Numbered from the stretch's first letter, positions 17,198-26,260 are shown. The stretch: 64,000 nucleotides of DNA from Candidatus Saccharimonadota bacterium (GCA_027459325.1 DAIDIO010000005.1:1-64000); one strand, 5' to 3'. The notes: generated by a model not told the origin, from the letters alone. Numbers and translations are program-made.

Positions 17198-17821
17198 ATG
17201 AAACTCTATCTATCTTCATATTACTTGGGCAATAATCCTGAACATTTTTCGGCCTTATTCGGTGAAAATAAAAAAGTAGCAATAATTATGAACGCATGCG
17301 ACTACTATAGTCCGGCTAATAGACCGGAATATCTGGAAAAAAACCTTGCCGCCTTGGCGTCAATTGGCCTTAAGGGTGAAGAACTCGATTTAAGGCACTA
17401 TTTTGATGGCGCGCAGTCACTACGCAGGAAACTAAGTAGCTACGGCGGCGCTTGGGTTGTCGGAGGTAATACCTTTGTACTAAGGAGGGCTATGCGCCAA
17501 AGCAGCTTTGATAAAATTGCCTCGAGGCTAATTAATAGTAATCAACTTGTTTATGGTGGATTTAGTGCCGGTGCGATCACAGCAAGCCCCACCCTAAAGG
17601 GCGTAGAACTTGTAGATGAACCAAACTCAGTTCCGGCGGGTTATGACAACCATATTGTATGGGAAGGTTTAAATTTATTTGATAAGTCTATAGCGCCCCA
17701 CTATCGTTCAGGTCATCCGGAATCGGATAAAATTGAAGAAATGGTGAAGTATTTTCAGGCAAATAATATGCCATATATCACATTACGTGACGGAGAAGCT
17801 ATTACAGTTAAAACTGCCTAG
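17198..17821 (+). CDS. Peptidase E-like (S51) / type 1 amidotransferase-fold protein
   Basis: A 207-residue protein with the nucleophile elbow YGGFSAGAI, where S is the expected nucleophile, preceded by WVVGGNTFVL. HYRSGHPES supplies a possible catalytic His. This matches peptidase E-like serine peptidases that cleave Asp dipeptides, or inactive relatives. TATACT lies 6 nt upstream of ATG, suggesting a leaderless transcript. Confidence 0.88.
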   Translation: MKLYLSSYYLGNNPEHFSALFGENKKVAIIMNACDYYSPANRPEYLEKNLAALASIGLKGEELDLRHYFDGAQSLRRKLSSYGGAWVVGGNTFVLRRAMRQSSFDKIASRLINSNQLVYGGFSAGAITASPTLKGVELVDEPNSVPAGYDNHIVWEGLNLFDKSIAPHYRSGHPESDKIEEMVKYFQANNMPYITLRDGEAITVKTA

Positions 17822-17918
17822 ATAGACCGCCAGGGCTAACGGCAATATTCATGCCATAAGTATAACTTGATAAAAATACAATAAAATGCTATAGTCAGAT
17901 GTATAACCAGGAGTTAAC

Positions 17919-18284
17919 ATGACCAAGCGTAGTCAGAAGATCATACTTTATCTCATTTATGCTGTTGCAGTCGCTGCCCTTGTCGTCTTTATTATTAATA
18001 TAGCCGGCAGTAATTCTAAAAACACCAGTAAAACCAGCTCCAAACCGGCTATCAGTCATAGCAAAGTGGCTACTAAGCCTGCTACTTCAGGCTCTAATTC
18101 AACGTCTAATTCTAGAAGCGCCAATTCTTCTAATCAAACAGCTAACACTAATATTTCCTCCGCAACTCCCTCAACCCTTACCAATACCGGTCCAGGCGAT
18201 GTAGCAGCGGTATTTCTAGCAAGCAGCCTGCTGTTTGGGTTAATGTATTATGCTAAGTGCTATTATCTGGCGGCTCGCCAGTAG
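17919..18284 (+). CDS. Short surface protein with C-terminal LTNTGPG anchor
   Basis: A 121-residue protein: an N-terminal membrane helix (about 9-27), a linker of about 60 residues rich in Ser, Asn, Thr and Lys, then LTNTGPGDVAAVF, a second helix and a short tail ending in RQ. It has almost no globular part, so it may act as a wall tether or spacer. AGGAG lies 6 nt before ATG. Shares the anchor with the proteins at 4086 and 11349. Confidence 0.83.
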   Translation: MTKRSQKIILYLIYAVAVAALVVFIINIAGSNSKNTSKTSSKPAISHSKVATKPATSGSNSTSNSRSANSSNQTANTNISSATPSTLTNTGPGDVAAVFLASSLLFGLMYYAKCYYLAARQ

Positions 18285-18352
18285 CGCTTATGTTAAAATA
18301 GCAGTAACAATACTGATTAAAAACAAATAAGGGGGAGGGCCAGTTTAAGATA

Positions 18353-19639
18353 ATGTTTACCAAGCGGACTATTAAAGACATTGATGTCGCCGGTAAAACA
18401 GTTTTACTTCGGGCCGACTATAATGTACCACTGGACGGCAGCACAATTACCGATAATTACCGTATAAAGCAAAGCCTGCCAACAGTTGAATATCTGCTTG
18501 AACATCACGCAAAAGTGGTAATTTGTTCTCATCTGGGCAGGCCGGATGGTGTACCAAGTACAAAATATAGCCTAAAGCCTGTAGCCAAAGAACTAGCTAA
18601 GTTAATAGAAAAGCCGGTCGAGTTCGCCGATGATTGTATTGGTAACCAAGCCGATGAAATGGTTAGCGCTCTTCAGCCCGGAGAAGTATTATTACTGGAA
18701 AACGTCCGCTTTCATGCGGCCGAGGAGGTTAATGACCCTAAATTCGCCGAACAGTTAGCTAAAGGCAAGGATATTTTTGTTCAGGACGGATTTGGTGTTG
18801 TTCATCGGGCTCATGCCAGTACCGAGGGCGTAACCCATTACTTACCAAGTGTTGCCGGACTTCTGCTGGAAAAGGAAGTCGATACTATAACTAGTGCCAT
18901 GGAAAGCCCTAAGCGGCCACTGACAGCCATCATTGGCGGGGCTAAGGTTGCAGATAAGATTGAAATATTGAAGCGCTTTATTTATATTGCAGACTTTCTA
19001 GCCATCGGTGGCGCTCTCGCCAACCCTTTTCTTAAGGCTAGAGGAGTTGACATTAAATCCAGCTTGTATGATCCGGCTGAGCTTAGCATCGCCAAAGATA
19101 TACTTTCAGCCGCTAACAAAGAAAGCGCTAAACGACCGTTTGTGTTTTTTATTCCCCACGATGCCGTAGTTGCCAAAGAAATAGATAAGACATCCACAAC
19201 CAGACTGGTAGATTTTGCCAGTAATAGCTTTGCCGATATTGTTAACTACCCTAAACCGGTGCCAGCCAATGAAGTCAATCTGGAGGACGGTGAAAAGATT
19301 TTAGACATCGGGCCATTCAGCGCCTCATTTATTGCCGGCTCTATTAATGTTTCAGAAACCGTGGTCTGGAACGGCACTATGGGGGTCACCGAAACCCATT
19401 CTCTCAGGGGGCCTGTCGGCCCGTTCGCCCATGGGACCGAGGTGGTGATTGAAGCTATCACCGGTGATTATGGTCATAAACCGTTTAGCGTAGTAGGTGG
19501 CGGTGATACGGTTGGCTATATTGAGTCGAGAAACTTAGTCGATAGCTTTAATCACGTTTCCACTGGCGGCGGCGCCAGCCTGGATCTGATGAGTGGCCAT
19601 AAACTGCCTGGAGTAGAAGCGCTTGAGGACAAAAAGTAG
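18353..19639 (+). CDS. pgk: Phosphoglycerate kinase
   Basis: A 428-residue glycolytic enzyme converting 1,3-bisphosphoglycerate and ADP to 3-phosphoglycerate and ATP. It shows the family start VLLRADYNVPLDG, the substrate arginine region CSHLGRPDG, LLLENVRFH, the hinge IIGGAKVADKIE and the nucleotide loop VVGGGDTVGYIE. The GGGDT loop is followed by VGYIE rather than the usual AAA pattern. tpiA follows after 18 nt, so lower glycolysis genes are clustered. Confidence 0.97.
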   Translation: MFTKRTIKDIDVAGKTVLLRADYNVPLDGSTITDNYRIKQSLPTVEYLLEHHAKVVICSHLGRPDGVPSTKYSLKPVAKELAKLIEKPVEFADDCIGNQADEMVSALQPGEVLLLENVRFHAAEEVNDPKFAEQLAKGKDIFVQDGFGVVHRAHASTEGVTHYLPSVAGLLLEKEVDTITSAMESPKRPLTAIIGGAKVADKIEILKRFIYIADFLAIGGALANPFLKARGVDIKSSLYDPAELSIAKDILSAANKESAKRPFVFFIPHDAVVAKEIDKTSTTRLVDFASNSFADIVNYPKPVPANEVNLEDGEKILDIGPFSASFIAGSINVSETVVWNGTMGVTETHSLRGPVGPFAHGTEVVIEAITGDYGHKPFSVVGGGDTVGYIESRNLVDSFNHVSTGGGASLDLMSGHKLPGVEALEDKK

Positions 19640-19657
19640 TAAGATATAAGCATTAGC

Positions 19658-20431
19658 ATGAAAAAGTTTTTAATTGTCGGTAACTGGAAGATGAACCTTA
19701 ATGTTCATGAAGCTTCTATTCTAGTAAAGCGGCTCGACGATCATATCAAGATCCAGCGGAATGTGGAGGTGGTTATCGCTCCCAATTTATTAGTACTCCA
19801 GCCGATTTCCAGAGAAATAGACAAGCGTAAGTTTAAGCTGGCGGCCCAGAATGCTTACTTTGTTGACGAGGGTGCCTATACCGGAGAAGTCAGTTTTACG
19901 ATGCTGAGACACTTAGTTGACTACGCTCTGGTCGGTCATAGTGAGCGGCGTATTTACTTTAATGAAAGCCTTGAAACAATTAGGGATAAAGTAGCTGCGG
20001 CAGTTCGCAATGATATTAAGCCAATACTGTGTGTTGGCGAAACAGCCCAAGAGAAAAAAGACAATGAAACTAAAAGAGTGCTGCACGACCAAGTAACAAC
20101 CGCCTTATCTAATCTTACCCCTGAGGAAGTGGAAAATGTGGTTATCGCTTATGAGCCAGTTTGGGCCATATCAACATTTGGCGGCGACCGACCGGCGCAA
20201 CCGGAAGAGATTAAATCGGCTATCGATTGGATACGCTCAATTATAAGGGACCTTTATGGACATTCTATAGCTAAAGACCAAACAGTTATTTATGGCGCCA
20301 GCGTGGAACCGGAATTTGTTGGCGAGATACTTGGGCTAGACGGCGTTGACGGATTATTGCCTGGGGCTGCCAGCCTTAATTACGCAAAGTTTACAAAAAT
20401 TGTTGAAGCTGCCGCAAAAGTCAGTCGTTAA
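19658..20431 (+). CDS. tpiA: Triosephosphate isomerase
   Basis: A 257-residue enzyme interconverting dihydroxyacetone phosphate and glyceraldehyde 3-phosphate. Catalytic residues are K11 (GNWKMN), H94 (LVGHSERR) and E166 (IAYEPVWAIS). The phosphate-binding YGGSV is YGASV here and the usual VGGASL is LPGAASL, a divergence near the active site. Sits 18 nt after pgk; TATAAG lies 7 nt before ATG, so an extra promoter is possible. Confidence 0.97.
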   Translation: MKKFLIVGNWKMNLNVHEASILVKRLDDHIKIQRNVEVVIAPNLLVLQPISREIDKRKFKLAAQNAYFVDEGAYTGEVSFTMLRHLVDYALVGHSERRIYFNESLETIRDKVAAAVRNDIKPILCVGETAQEKKDNETKRVLHDQVTTALSNLTPEEVENVVIAYEPVWAISTFGGDRPAQPEEIKSAIDWIRSIIRDLYGHSIAKDQTVIYGASVEPEFVGEILGLDGVDGLLPGAASLNYAKFTKIVEAAAKVSR

Positions 20432-20448
20432 TCTGTTAGAATAGATCA

Positions 20449-22587
20449 GTGAATAGCGACATTTTTGCGGGGTTGAACCCTGAACAAGTCAAAGCCGTTG
20501 AGACTACTGAGGGTCCCTTGCTTATTTTAGCCGGCGCCGGCAGCGGTAAGACCAAAACCTTAACACATCGAATCGCCCATATCCTGCTTTCGCATAAAGC
20601 CAGAACCCATGAAATCTTAGCCGTTACATTTACAAATAAGGCCGCTCAAGAAATGCGTGAGCGCATTGCCAACTTGCTTGGTCAACAATCGGATAATCGA
20701 GGTTTTATGCCGTACATGGGTACTTTCCACGGCATTTGTGTACGGCTGCTTAGAGCCGACGCTGAGTATATAGATATCCCCAGGAATTTTGTAATTTTCG
20801 ATGAAAGCGATCGCCAGGCTGCTATCAAGCAGATCATAAAGCGTCTTTCAATTGATGAAAAAACCTTTCCGGCTAAACTAATATCGAACTTAATTAGTAG
20901 TGCTAAAAATGAACTAATAAATCCGGATACTTATGCCGGTATCGCTTCGTCGCCGGCAGAAGATACTACCGCGAAAGTTTATCCGCTTTATGAAGAGTCT
21001 TTGAAAGCTAACAGGGCACTAGACTTTGATGACCTTATTAATAAAACTGTCAGTTTGTTGGAACATAATCGTGAGATACGCACCAAGTGGCAGATCCAAT
21101 TTAAGTACGTAATTATTGATGAATATCAGGACACCAATGCTGCACAGTATAAATTAGTTCGGCTTCTAACTAACCCGCATACCAATAATATTGCAGTGTG
21201 TGGTGATGACGCTCAGAGTATTTACGGCTGGCGCGGGGCCGATTTTAGAAATATTCTTAAATTTGAATCGGACTTTAAAAACGCTACGGTCATAAAACTC
21301 GAACAGAATTACCGCAGTAGCGGAGCGATACTGGCAGCCGCTAATTCTTTAATACTGAATAATGCCCTACGCTCGGATAAGAAACTCTGGACAGCCGAAG
21401 CGACTGGACTGCCGGTACAGATTTTGTCCAGCAATACCGAGCGGGATGAGTCTGAAGCGATTATTCGGCGTATACGCCTGGGCGTAGACGCTCAGCACAG
21501 GAGATACAAGGACTATGCCGTTCTCTACCGGACGAATGCCCAAAGCCGGGCAATTGAAGAGCTGTTTGTTCGCTATAACATACCTTACCGGGTAATTGGT
21601 GGGGTCCGTTTTTATGACCGTAAAGAAATCAAAGACGTAATGGCCTACTTGAGACTGATTTATCAGCCGGATGACGAGGTCAGTTTTAACCGTATAGTAA
21701 ATGTTCCAACGAGGGGCGTCGGCGCTAAAAGCCTACAGAACTTTTTTGCATTTAAAAGGGCCAATAATCTAACCTTAGCCGAGGCTCTAATGGAAATAGA
21801 CAGTGACTCGAGTCTGACCAAGAAGGCAGGACAATCCTTAGGTGAGCTGGGAGATATTTTAAGTTCCTTTCGTGGAGTCGCTGAAGAAGTAAGTGTTAGC
21901 GGACTCATTGAATCGCTACTTAAAAGATTAGATTACCTGAGCTTTTTAGAGGATGGTACGCCGCAAGGTGAGTCAAGGGTGGAAAACGTTAAAGAGCTTC
22001 TCAGTGTGGCTCAGGAATTTAATGATGTCGGACTAGCTGGTTTTCTTGAAGAAGTCTCCCTAATAAGTGATATAGATGGTATGGATAATAACTCTAATGC
22101 GGTTACCTTAATGACGCTGCATTCAGCTAAAGGCCTGGAATTTCCGGTGGTTTTCATGCCAGGTATGGAAGAATCCATATTGCCTCATTCACGGTCGCTT
22201 TATGACAATAACGAGATGGAAGAAGAACGCCGCTTAACCTACGTTGGTATTACCCGGGCCAGGCAAGAGCTATATTTATTGCATGCTAACTCCCGAATGT
22301 TGTTTGGCGGTGTTCAGTATAATCCGCCCAGTCGTTTTTTGTCGGAAATCGAAGGCGCTACCGAAACATCCGCTAATCCTGAATACTCTAGTCATCAGAG
22401 TTTTCAGCCGGGTCCTTCCGAAATGCACTATGTTCCGGAGGTTGAAACCGGCGACATAGTTAGGCATAAAGTATTTGGTGAGGGCACTATTATGGAGCTC
22501 GAGGGCGAAACCGCCGTTATCTATTTTAAAGGCAAAGGAACCAGGAAGCTTAATCTAAGTTTTGCTCCTATTGAGAAGCTTGGCTAG
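20449..22587 (+). CDS. pcrA: UvrD/PcrA-type superfamily 1 DNA helicase
   Basis: A 712-residue 3'-5' DNA helicase for repair and replication. Walker A is AGAGSGKT (29-35 region), Walker B IDEYQDTN, motif III CGDDAQSIYGWRGAD, motif IV LEQNYRSS, motif V TLMTLHSAKGLEFPVV and motif VI YVGITRARQELYLL. The C-terminus carries the small domain (GDIVRHKVFGEGTI) typical of PcrA. The start is GTG; TAGAAT sits 6 nt upstream. The gene follows tpiA by 17 nt. Confidence 0.96.
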   Translation: MNSDIFAGLNPEQVKAVETTEGPLLILAGAGSGKTKTLTHRIAHILLSHKARTHEILAVTFTNKAAQEMRERIANLLGQQSDNRGFMPYMGTFHGICVRLLRADAEYIDIPRNFVIFDESDRQAAIKQIIKRLSIDEKTFPAKLISNLISSAKNELINPDTYAGIASSPAEDTTAKVYPLYEESLKANRALDFDDLINKTVSLLEHNREIRTKWQIQFKYVIIDEYQDTNAAQYKLVRLLTNPHTNNIAVCGDDAQSIYGWRGADFRNILKFESDFKNATVIKLEQNYRSSGAILAAANSLILNNALRSDKKLWTAEATGLPVQILSSNTERDESEAIIRRIRLGVDAQHRRYKDYAVLYRTNAQSRAIEELFVRYNIPYRVIGGVRFYDRKEIKDVMAYLRLIYQPDDEVSFNRIVNVPTRGVGAKSLQNFFAFKRANNLTLAEALMEIDSDSSLTKKAGQSLGELGDILSSFRGVAEEVSVSGLIESLLKRLDYLSFLEDGTPQGESRVENVKELLSVAQEFNDVGLAGFLEEVSLISDIDGMDNNSNAVTLMTLHSAKGLEFPVVFMPGMEESILPHSRSLYDNNEMEEERRLTYVGITRARQELYLLHANSRMLFGGVQYNPPSRFLSEIEGATETSANPEYSSHQSFQPGPSEMHYVPEVETGDIVRHKVFGEGTIMELEGETAVIYFKGKGTRKLNLSFAPIEKLG

Positions 22588-22655
22588 CGTTTCAAACGCT
22601 AGTAAAATAACAAAATAGAAGGTCTTCAAGGTTTTTGTTACAATAAAGACTTCAT

Positions 22656-23879
22656 ATGCACAAGCAGCTCCGCAGGTGGAATTACAAAGTATACCGGTTT
22701 AGGCGTTTATTACCACGGCGAATTAAGAGAGTTAAGAAGGCTAGCCGCCATCCTTATGCTGTGCCTGTAATAACCTTCATAGTTCTTATAGTTTTAACGG
22801 CTGTAGGTGTATTTCTTGTAAGTCGTCATCCTAGCCATAAAGCCCAGCCTTACATAGTTATAATTAACCATGACGGTGTTACCAGTGACGTACCAAGTAT
22901 AGAGCCAACCGTTGGGGCTTTACTTAACAAATTAAAACTCAAGCTAAATCCTGGCGATGTCGTGGAACCAGGTCTAACTGCTCGAATTAACGAGGATAAA
23001 TTCCGCATTAACATTTACCGGGCGTTACCGGTGGAGATAAGTGAGAACGCTATTAATACTTTTACTTTCAGCGCTGCAAAGACGCCGCGAGCAATTGCTC
23101 AGCAAGCCGGAGTTAAGCTTTATCCTGAAGATCTGGTAACCAGCTCCCAAACGGATTCGCTGGTCAACGGTGGAGCAATTGGACAGGTTATAACCATTAA
23201 ACCGTCAGTACCCATTAATCTTATACTTTATGGAACGCCAGTGGTTACACGGTCTCATTCTAATACTGTTGGACAAATGTTAGCTGAAAAACATGTTGTC
23301 TTGCAGCCCGGTGACTCAGTTCAGCCCGACATAAAAAGCACCATAACGGCCGGTGAAAATATCTTTATTCTACATGCCGGAGAGGTGGTAACAACAACCA
23401 CCCAACCTATTCCGGAGCCGGTGCAGTATGTAAACGACGGCTCGTTAACGGTTGGCACTAGTGCAGTAGAACAGACGGGGTCACCCGGTGAGTTACTCAT
23501 AACTTACTTTGTTAATAATAAGACCGGTGCGAAAACCCAGATTCAGTCGGTTCAGATTCAGACACCGGTAACCGAGATTATTGCTAGGGGTACTGCCCCG
23601 GTTCCTGAAAGCAGTAGCTTGTCCAATTGGTTATTAACCCTACGTGACTGTGAATCGGGAGGCAATTATGCCGAAGATACCGGCAACGGTTATTACGGGG
23701 CTTATCAGTTCTCTTTGGCTACCTGGGAGCGGTTAGGCTACGGCGGTCTACCTAACCAGGCGCCGCCAGCTGTTCAGGATGCGGCGATAGTTAAGAATAC
23801 CAATGCTTCCTCAGGTGGCCTGGCTACCCAAAACCCAGGCTGTTACGCTAAAACAGGTATCTCTGCCTTTCCACCATAA
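22656..23879 (+). CDS. RpfB-like resuscitation-promoting factor (DUF348, G5, transglycosylase-like)
   Basis: A 407-residue exported wall enzyme. An N-terminal basic stretch and membrane anchor (about 36-56) are followed by about three DUF348 units (first near 66-107), a G5 domain (about 245-315) and a C-terminal Rpf/lysozyme-like domain with RDCESGGNY, where E is the catalytic acid, then GYYGAYQFSLATW. Such proteins cleave peptidoglycan and wake dormant cells in Actinobacteria, the usual hosts of Saccharibacteria. It could remodel its own wall or the host's. Its stop overlaps the rsmA start (TAATG). Confidence 0.92.
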   Translation: MHKQLRRWNYKVYRFRRLLPRRIKRVKKASRHPYAVPVITFIVLIVLTAVGVFLVSRHPSHKAQPYIVIINHDGVTSDVPSIEPTVGALLNKLKLKLNPGDVVEPGLTARINEDKFRINIYRALPVEISENAINTFTFSAAKTPRAIAQQAGVKLYPEDLVTSSQTDSLVNGGAIGQVITIKPSVPINLILYGTPVVTRSHSNTVGQMLAEKHVVLQPGDSVQPDIKSTITAGENIFILHAGEVVTTTTQPIPEPVQYVNDGSLTVGTSAVEQTGSPGELLITYFVNNKTGAKTQIQSVQIQTPVTEIIARGTAPVPESSSLSNWLLTLRDCESGGNYAEDTGNGYYGAYQFSLATWERLGYGGLPNQAPPAVQDAAIVKNTNASSGGLATQNPGCYAKTGISAFPP

Positions 23880-24655
23880 TGAGCGATATATTGCCGAAGA
23901 AAAGTTTAGGACAGCACTGGCTGAAAGATCAGACTAGTTTAGAGAATATTGTGGCGTCAGCGGAATTAAGTAAGCAGGATACCGTTCTAGAAGTTGGACC
24001 CGGCCTCGGAGCTTTAACAAAGCACCTCTGTGAGGCAGCTCAAAAGGTAGTGGCGATTGAACTGGACCAGCATTTGGCACAAGAGCTAAAGATAAAAATA
24101 CCGAATTCCAACCTGCAAATAATAAATGCCGATATATTGAAGTTTAACCTGACTGAAATAGACCGAGGCTATAAGATTGTTGCTAACCTGCCGTATTATC
24201 TGACCAGTAACTTTATAAGGATAATAAGCGAATCAGCTAATCCCCCTAAGCTGGCGGTGTTACTCGTGCAAAAAGAAGTCGCTGAAAGACTAACCGCAGC
24301 TCCCGGTCAAATGTCTATTCTAGCGGTGACTGCCCAAATTTATTGGCAGCTGGAACGAGGTCTTGTTGTAACAGCCGAAATGTTTGATCCGCCTCCGAAA
24401 GTCGATTCGCAAGTGGTTATTCTTCATAGGCGCCGTCAGCCGTTATTTGAGGCTGACAATAAAGTTCTGTTTCAAATAGTCAAAGCCGGCTTCTCCCAGA
24501 AGCGTAAAACTTTACTGAATAGTCTTAGTGCTGGACTGCGCACCGAAAAATCTGTAATTTCTCAGGCTCTAAAGAGAGCAGGTATAGATGAATCACGGCG
24601 GGCCCAAACATTATCACTGGAAGAATGGTATGAATTATACAAGGCGCTTAATTAA
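23879..24655 (+). CDS. rsmA: 16S rRNA adenine dimethyltransferase RsmA/KsgA
   Basis: A 258-residue methyltransferase that dimethylates two adjacent adenines near the 3' end of 16S rRNA. Seen are KKSLGQHWLKD, the SAM loop LEVGPGLGALT, the acidic residue in VAIELD, and the catalytic NLPYYLTS. ATG overlaps the preceding stop, so it is translationally coupled to the Rpf-like gene. Confidence 0.96.
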   Translation: MSDILPKKSLGQHWLKDQTSLENIVASAELSKQDTVLEVGPGLGALTKHLCEAAQKVVAIELDQHLAQELKIKIPNSNLQIINADILKFNLTEIDRGYKIVANLPYYLTSNFIRIISESANPPKLAVLLVQKEVAERLTAAPGQMSILAVTAQIYWQLERGLVVTAEMFDPPPKVDSQVVILHRRRQPLFEADNKVLFQIVKAGFSQKRKTLLNSLSAGLRTEKSVISQALKRAGIDESRRAQTLSLEEWYELYKALN

Positions 24656-24672
24656 CGTGTTAAGATAACTTT

Positions 24673-25137
24673 ATGAGTCCAGTAAATAGTCTCAATTATC
24701 TAATGCATCACTTGGCAGCTGTTTTAGGTAAACAAAGTGATCAATTACTAAAAGAACAGTTAGGCATTGGCTTCAGTCAATACCGGATCCTGATGGTGCT
24801 AGAATGGAACCCCAGGATACAGCAGAATGTTATTGCTAATCATTTAGGCCAAACAGAAGCCAGCATCAGTCGCCAAATCAAGGTATTAAAGGACAAAGGA
24901 TTGTTGACGTCTAAAGCCGATCCGCAAAACAAAAGAAAACATATTAGCTTGCCAACACCCCGGGGAATGCAAATAACTGAGGCTGCCTCAGACATTCTAA
25001 GGAGAGGACTAGCCGGGGATATTATATCGCTAGGGGATGATCAGCTACTAAAGCTGAATCAGAACCTGCAGCGTCTACATAAACAGCTGTGTCAACCGGG
25101 GAAGGCCGGGGCGTGTGATCATCAGCTTGACTTCTAA
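24673..25137 (+). CDS. MarR-family transcription regulator
   Basis: A 154-residue winged-helix regulator. The recognition region is VIANHLGQTEASISRQIKVLKDKGLL and the wing is SKADPQNKRKHISLPTPRG. It likely binds palindromic operators as a dimer; the target is unknown. TAAGAT lies 6 nt before ATG. Its 3' part overlaps the convergent gene at 25022-25417 by 116 bp. Confidence 0.92.
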   Translation: MSPVNSLNYLMHHLAAVLGKQSDQLLKEQLGIGFSQYRILMVLEWNPRIQQNVIANHLGQTEASISRQIKVLKDKGLLTSKADPQNKRKHISLPTPRGMQITEAASDILRRGLAGDIISLGDDQLLKLNQNLQRLHKQLCQPGKAGACDHQLDF

Positions 25138-25417
25138 GGAATGAATCGATAGTCGGAGCATTAGCAAAAGTTCTAGGCGTGGCCTTACGGCTATAGAATA
25201 TTCCGTCAAGGCCAATGGACGATCCAACAGCACATACGGCTGCCCCAAGAGCCGCCACAACTTTCGTCGGCTCCTTATTTATAATATCGGCCAGGACGGC
25301 TAGAGTAACGGTATCAACAAGTAGAAATCCGGTGCTGGCAATTAAACGGTTCCGTATTTTTGCCGGTGGAGAATTTGTTTCTTCCAGCGCTTCATAAAGA
25401 TATTGACCAAATTTCAT
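25022..25417 (-). CDS. Small predicted membrane protein of unknown function
   Basis: A 131-residue protein: a charged N-terminus (about 20), two hydrophobic helices around 24-42 and 50-70, and a polar C-terminus. The last third lies antisense to the MarR gene. The N-terminal text looks like a real protein rather than a shadow, and nothing else occupies 25138-25417. The C-terminal end could be an accidental extension. Not recognised. Confidence 0.5.
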   Translation of the reverse strand: MKFGQYLYEALEETNSPPAKIRNRLIASTGFLLVDTVTLAVLADIINKEPTKVVAALGAAVCAVGSSIGLDGIFYSRKATPRTFANAPTIDSFLRSQADDHTPRPSPVDTAVYVDAAGSDSALVADHPLAI

Positions 25418-25522
25418 GTCTTTAAGCTAATAGTACACCCCCTATGTACGAATAATCAATAAAAAAGAGAAGCATAGGAGACTATACCTTCATAGCAAGT
25501 AAAAAGAGTATAATCTCAATAA

Positions 25523-25924
25523 ATGATTTATATATCACGTTACCTTACTAAGGCCGAGAAGAAAAACAGTAAGAAAAACGAACTTATTGCTCTGAAATTT
25601 GCCTTAAATCCCGGAGAAACCATGATAGATACCTCATACGTTTCTCCTCACGAGAAGAAAACTCTTGAACAGCTGAAGGGTGGTACTTATGCCGAGTCTT
25701 ACAAAGGAAACAATAGGAAAGTTATTGATGACCGCTATAAGGCCCAACGGGAATTTGAAAGGTGGATAGAAAACACTACAAGACAAACGAGAAGGGAAGC
25801 GTTGGAAAAGCTTAGAGACGGGCTAATCCTCATTCTAATTATCATTGGATTCATCGTATTCCTATATTTTGCTCATCAGAACTCCCCGAATACTGAAATT
25901 AACTTGAAAAAGCTAACCCTTTAA
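25523..25924 (+). CDS. Tail-anchored small protein of unknown function
   Basis: A 133-residue protein with a highly charged cytoplasmic part of about 100 residues and one membrane helix near the C-terminus (LILILIIIGFIVFLYFA). TATAAT occurs 8 nt upstream of ATG with no Shine-Dalgarno site. A structured RNA region and terminator follow within 20 nt. Not recognised. Confidence 0.78.
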   Translation: MIYISRYLTKAEKKNSKKNELIALKFALNPGETMIDTSYVSPHEKKTLEQLKGGTYAESYKGNNRKVIDDRYKAQREFERWIENTTRQTRREALEKLRDGLILILIIIGFIVFLYFAHQNSPNTEINLKKLTL

Positions 25925-25942
25925 ATTAAGATGTAGATAACC

Positions 25943-26064
25943 ACTGACCGGTAGATACCGGAGGTGGCTAGAGAAGAAAGGCGTAAAAGCTTCTTGTATC
26001 TAGTCCCTCTGGAGGTCAGTAAAATATGAAACTCCAGATGGATGAACCACTGGGGTATTTTTTT
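25943..26064 (+). ncRNA. Candidate structured RNA with intrinsic terminator
   Basis: ACTGACC (25943-25949) pairs with GGTCAGT (26014-26020), closing a 78-nt fold. Inside, CCGGTA/TACCGG (25948-25961) can form a local hairpin, and GGCTAGA can pair with TCTAGTC. After an 11-nt gap, ACTCCAG (26031-26037) pairs with CTGGGGT (26050-26056) and is followed by seven T, an intrinsic terminator. It could be a small RNA, a 3'-UTR element of the 25523 gene, or a mobile-element end. It does not match tRNA, SRP or 6S hallmarks. Confidence 0.45.
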
Positions 26065-26075
26065 ACCCCGAACTT

Positions 26076-26162
26076 GACGGGTGAGCCTTAGTGCTAACCA
26101 AAAAAGTATTAAGATTACTCATCCGTCTGGCCAAAGAAAAAGCCCCTTCCAAAACTAGGGGC
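26076..26162. other. Two further inverted repeats before the transposase gene
   Basis: GACGGGTGAG (26076-26085) and CTCATCCGTC (26118-26127) form a 10-bp inverted repeat with one mismatch. GCCCCT (26142-26147) and AGGGGC (26157-26162) form a hairpin preceded by an A run, which would act as a terminator on the minus strand. They may belong to the left end of the transposon, whose terminal repeats I could not define. Confidence 0.45.
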
Positions 26163-26224
26163 CTTGACTATATCTATTTTAACATATTACGTAAATGTAC
26201 AATGCTAACTTCTTTATATATGCC

Positions 26225-26253
26225 TTGACAAGCAAGTATTTATTTGCTAGTAT
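26225..26253 (+). promoter_or_regulatory. Consensus-like promoter for the transposase, leaderless
   Basis: TTGACA (26225-26230), a 17-nt spacer and TAGTAT (26248-26253). ATG 26261 begins 7 nt after the -10, where transcription should start, so the mRNA would have no leader. Confidence 0.8.
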
Positions 26254-26260
26254 TAAAGGT

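Noticed and set aside
25943-26020. A tRNA or tmRNA-like gene in the stem-rich region
   Set aside because: No T-loop motif, no anticodon arm and no CCA end.
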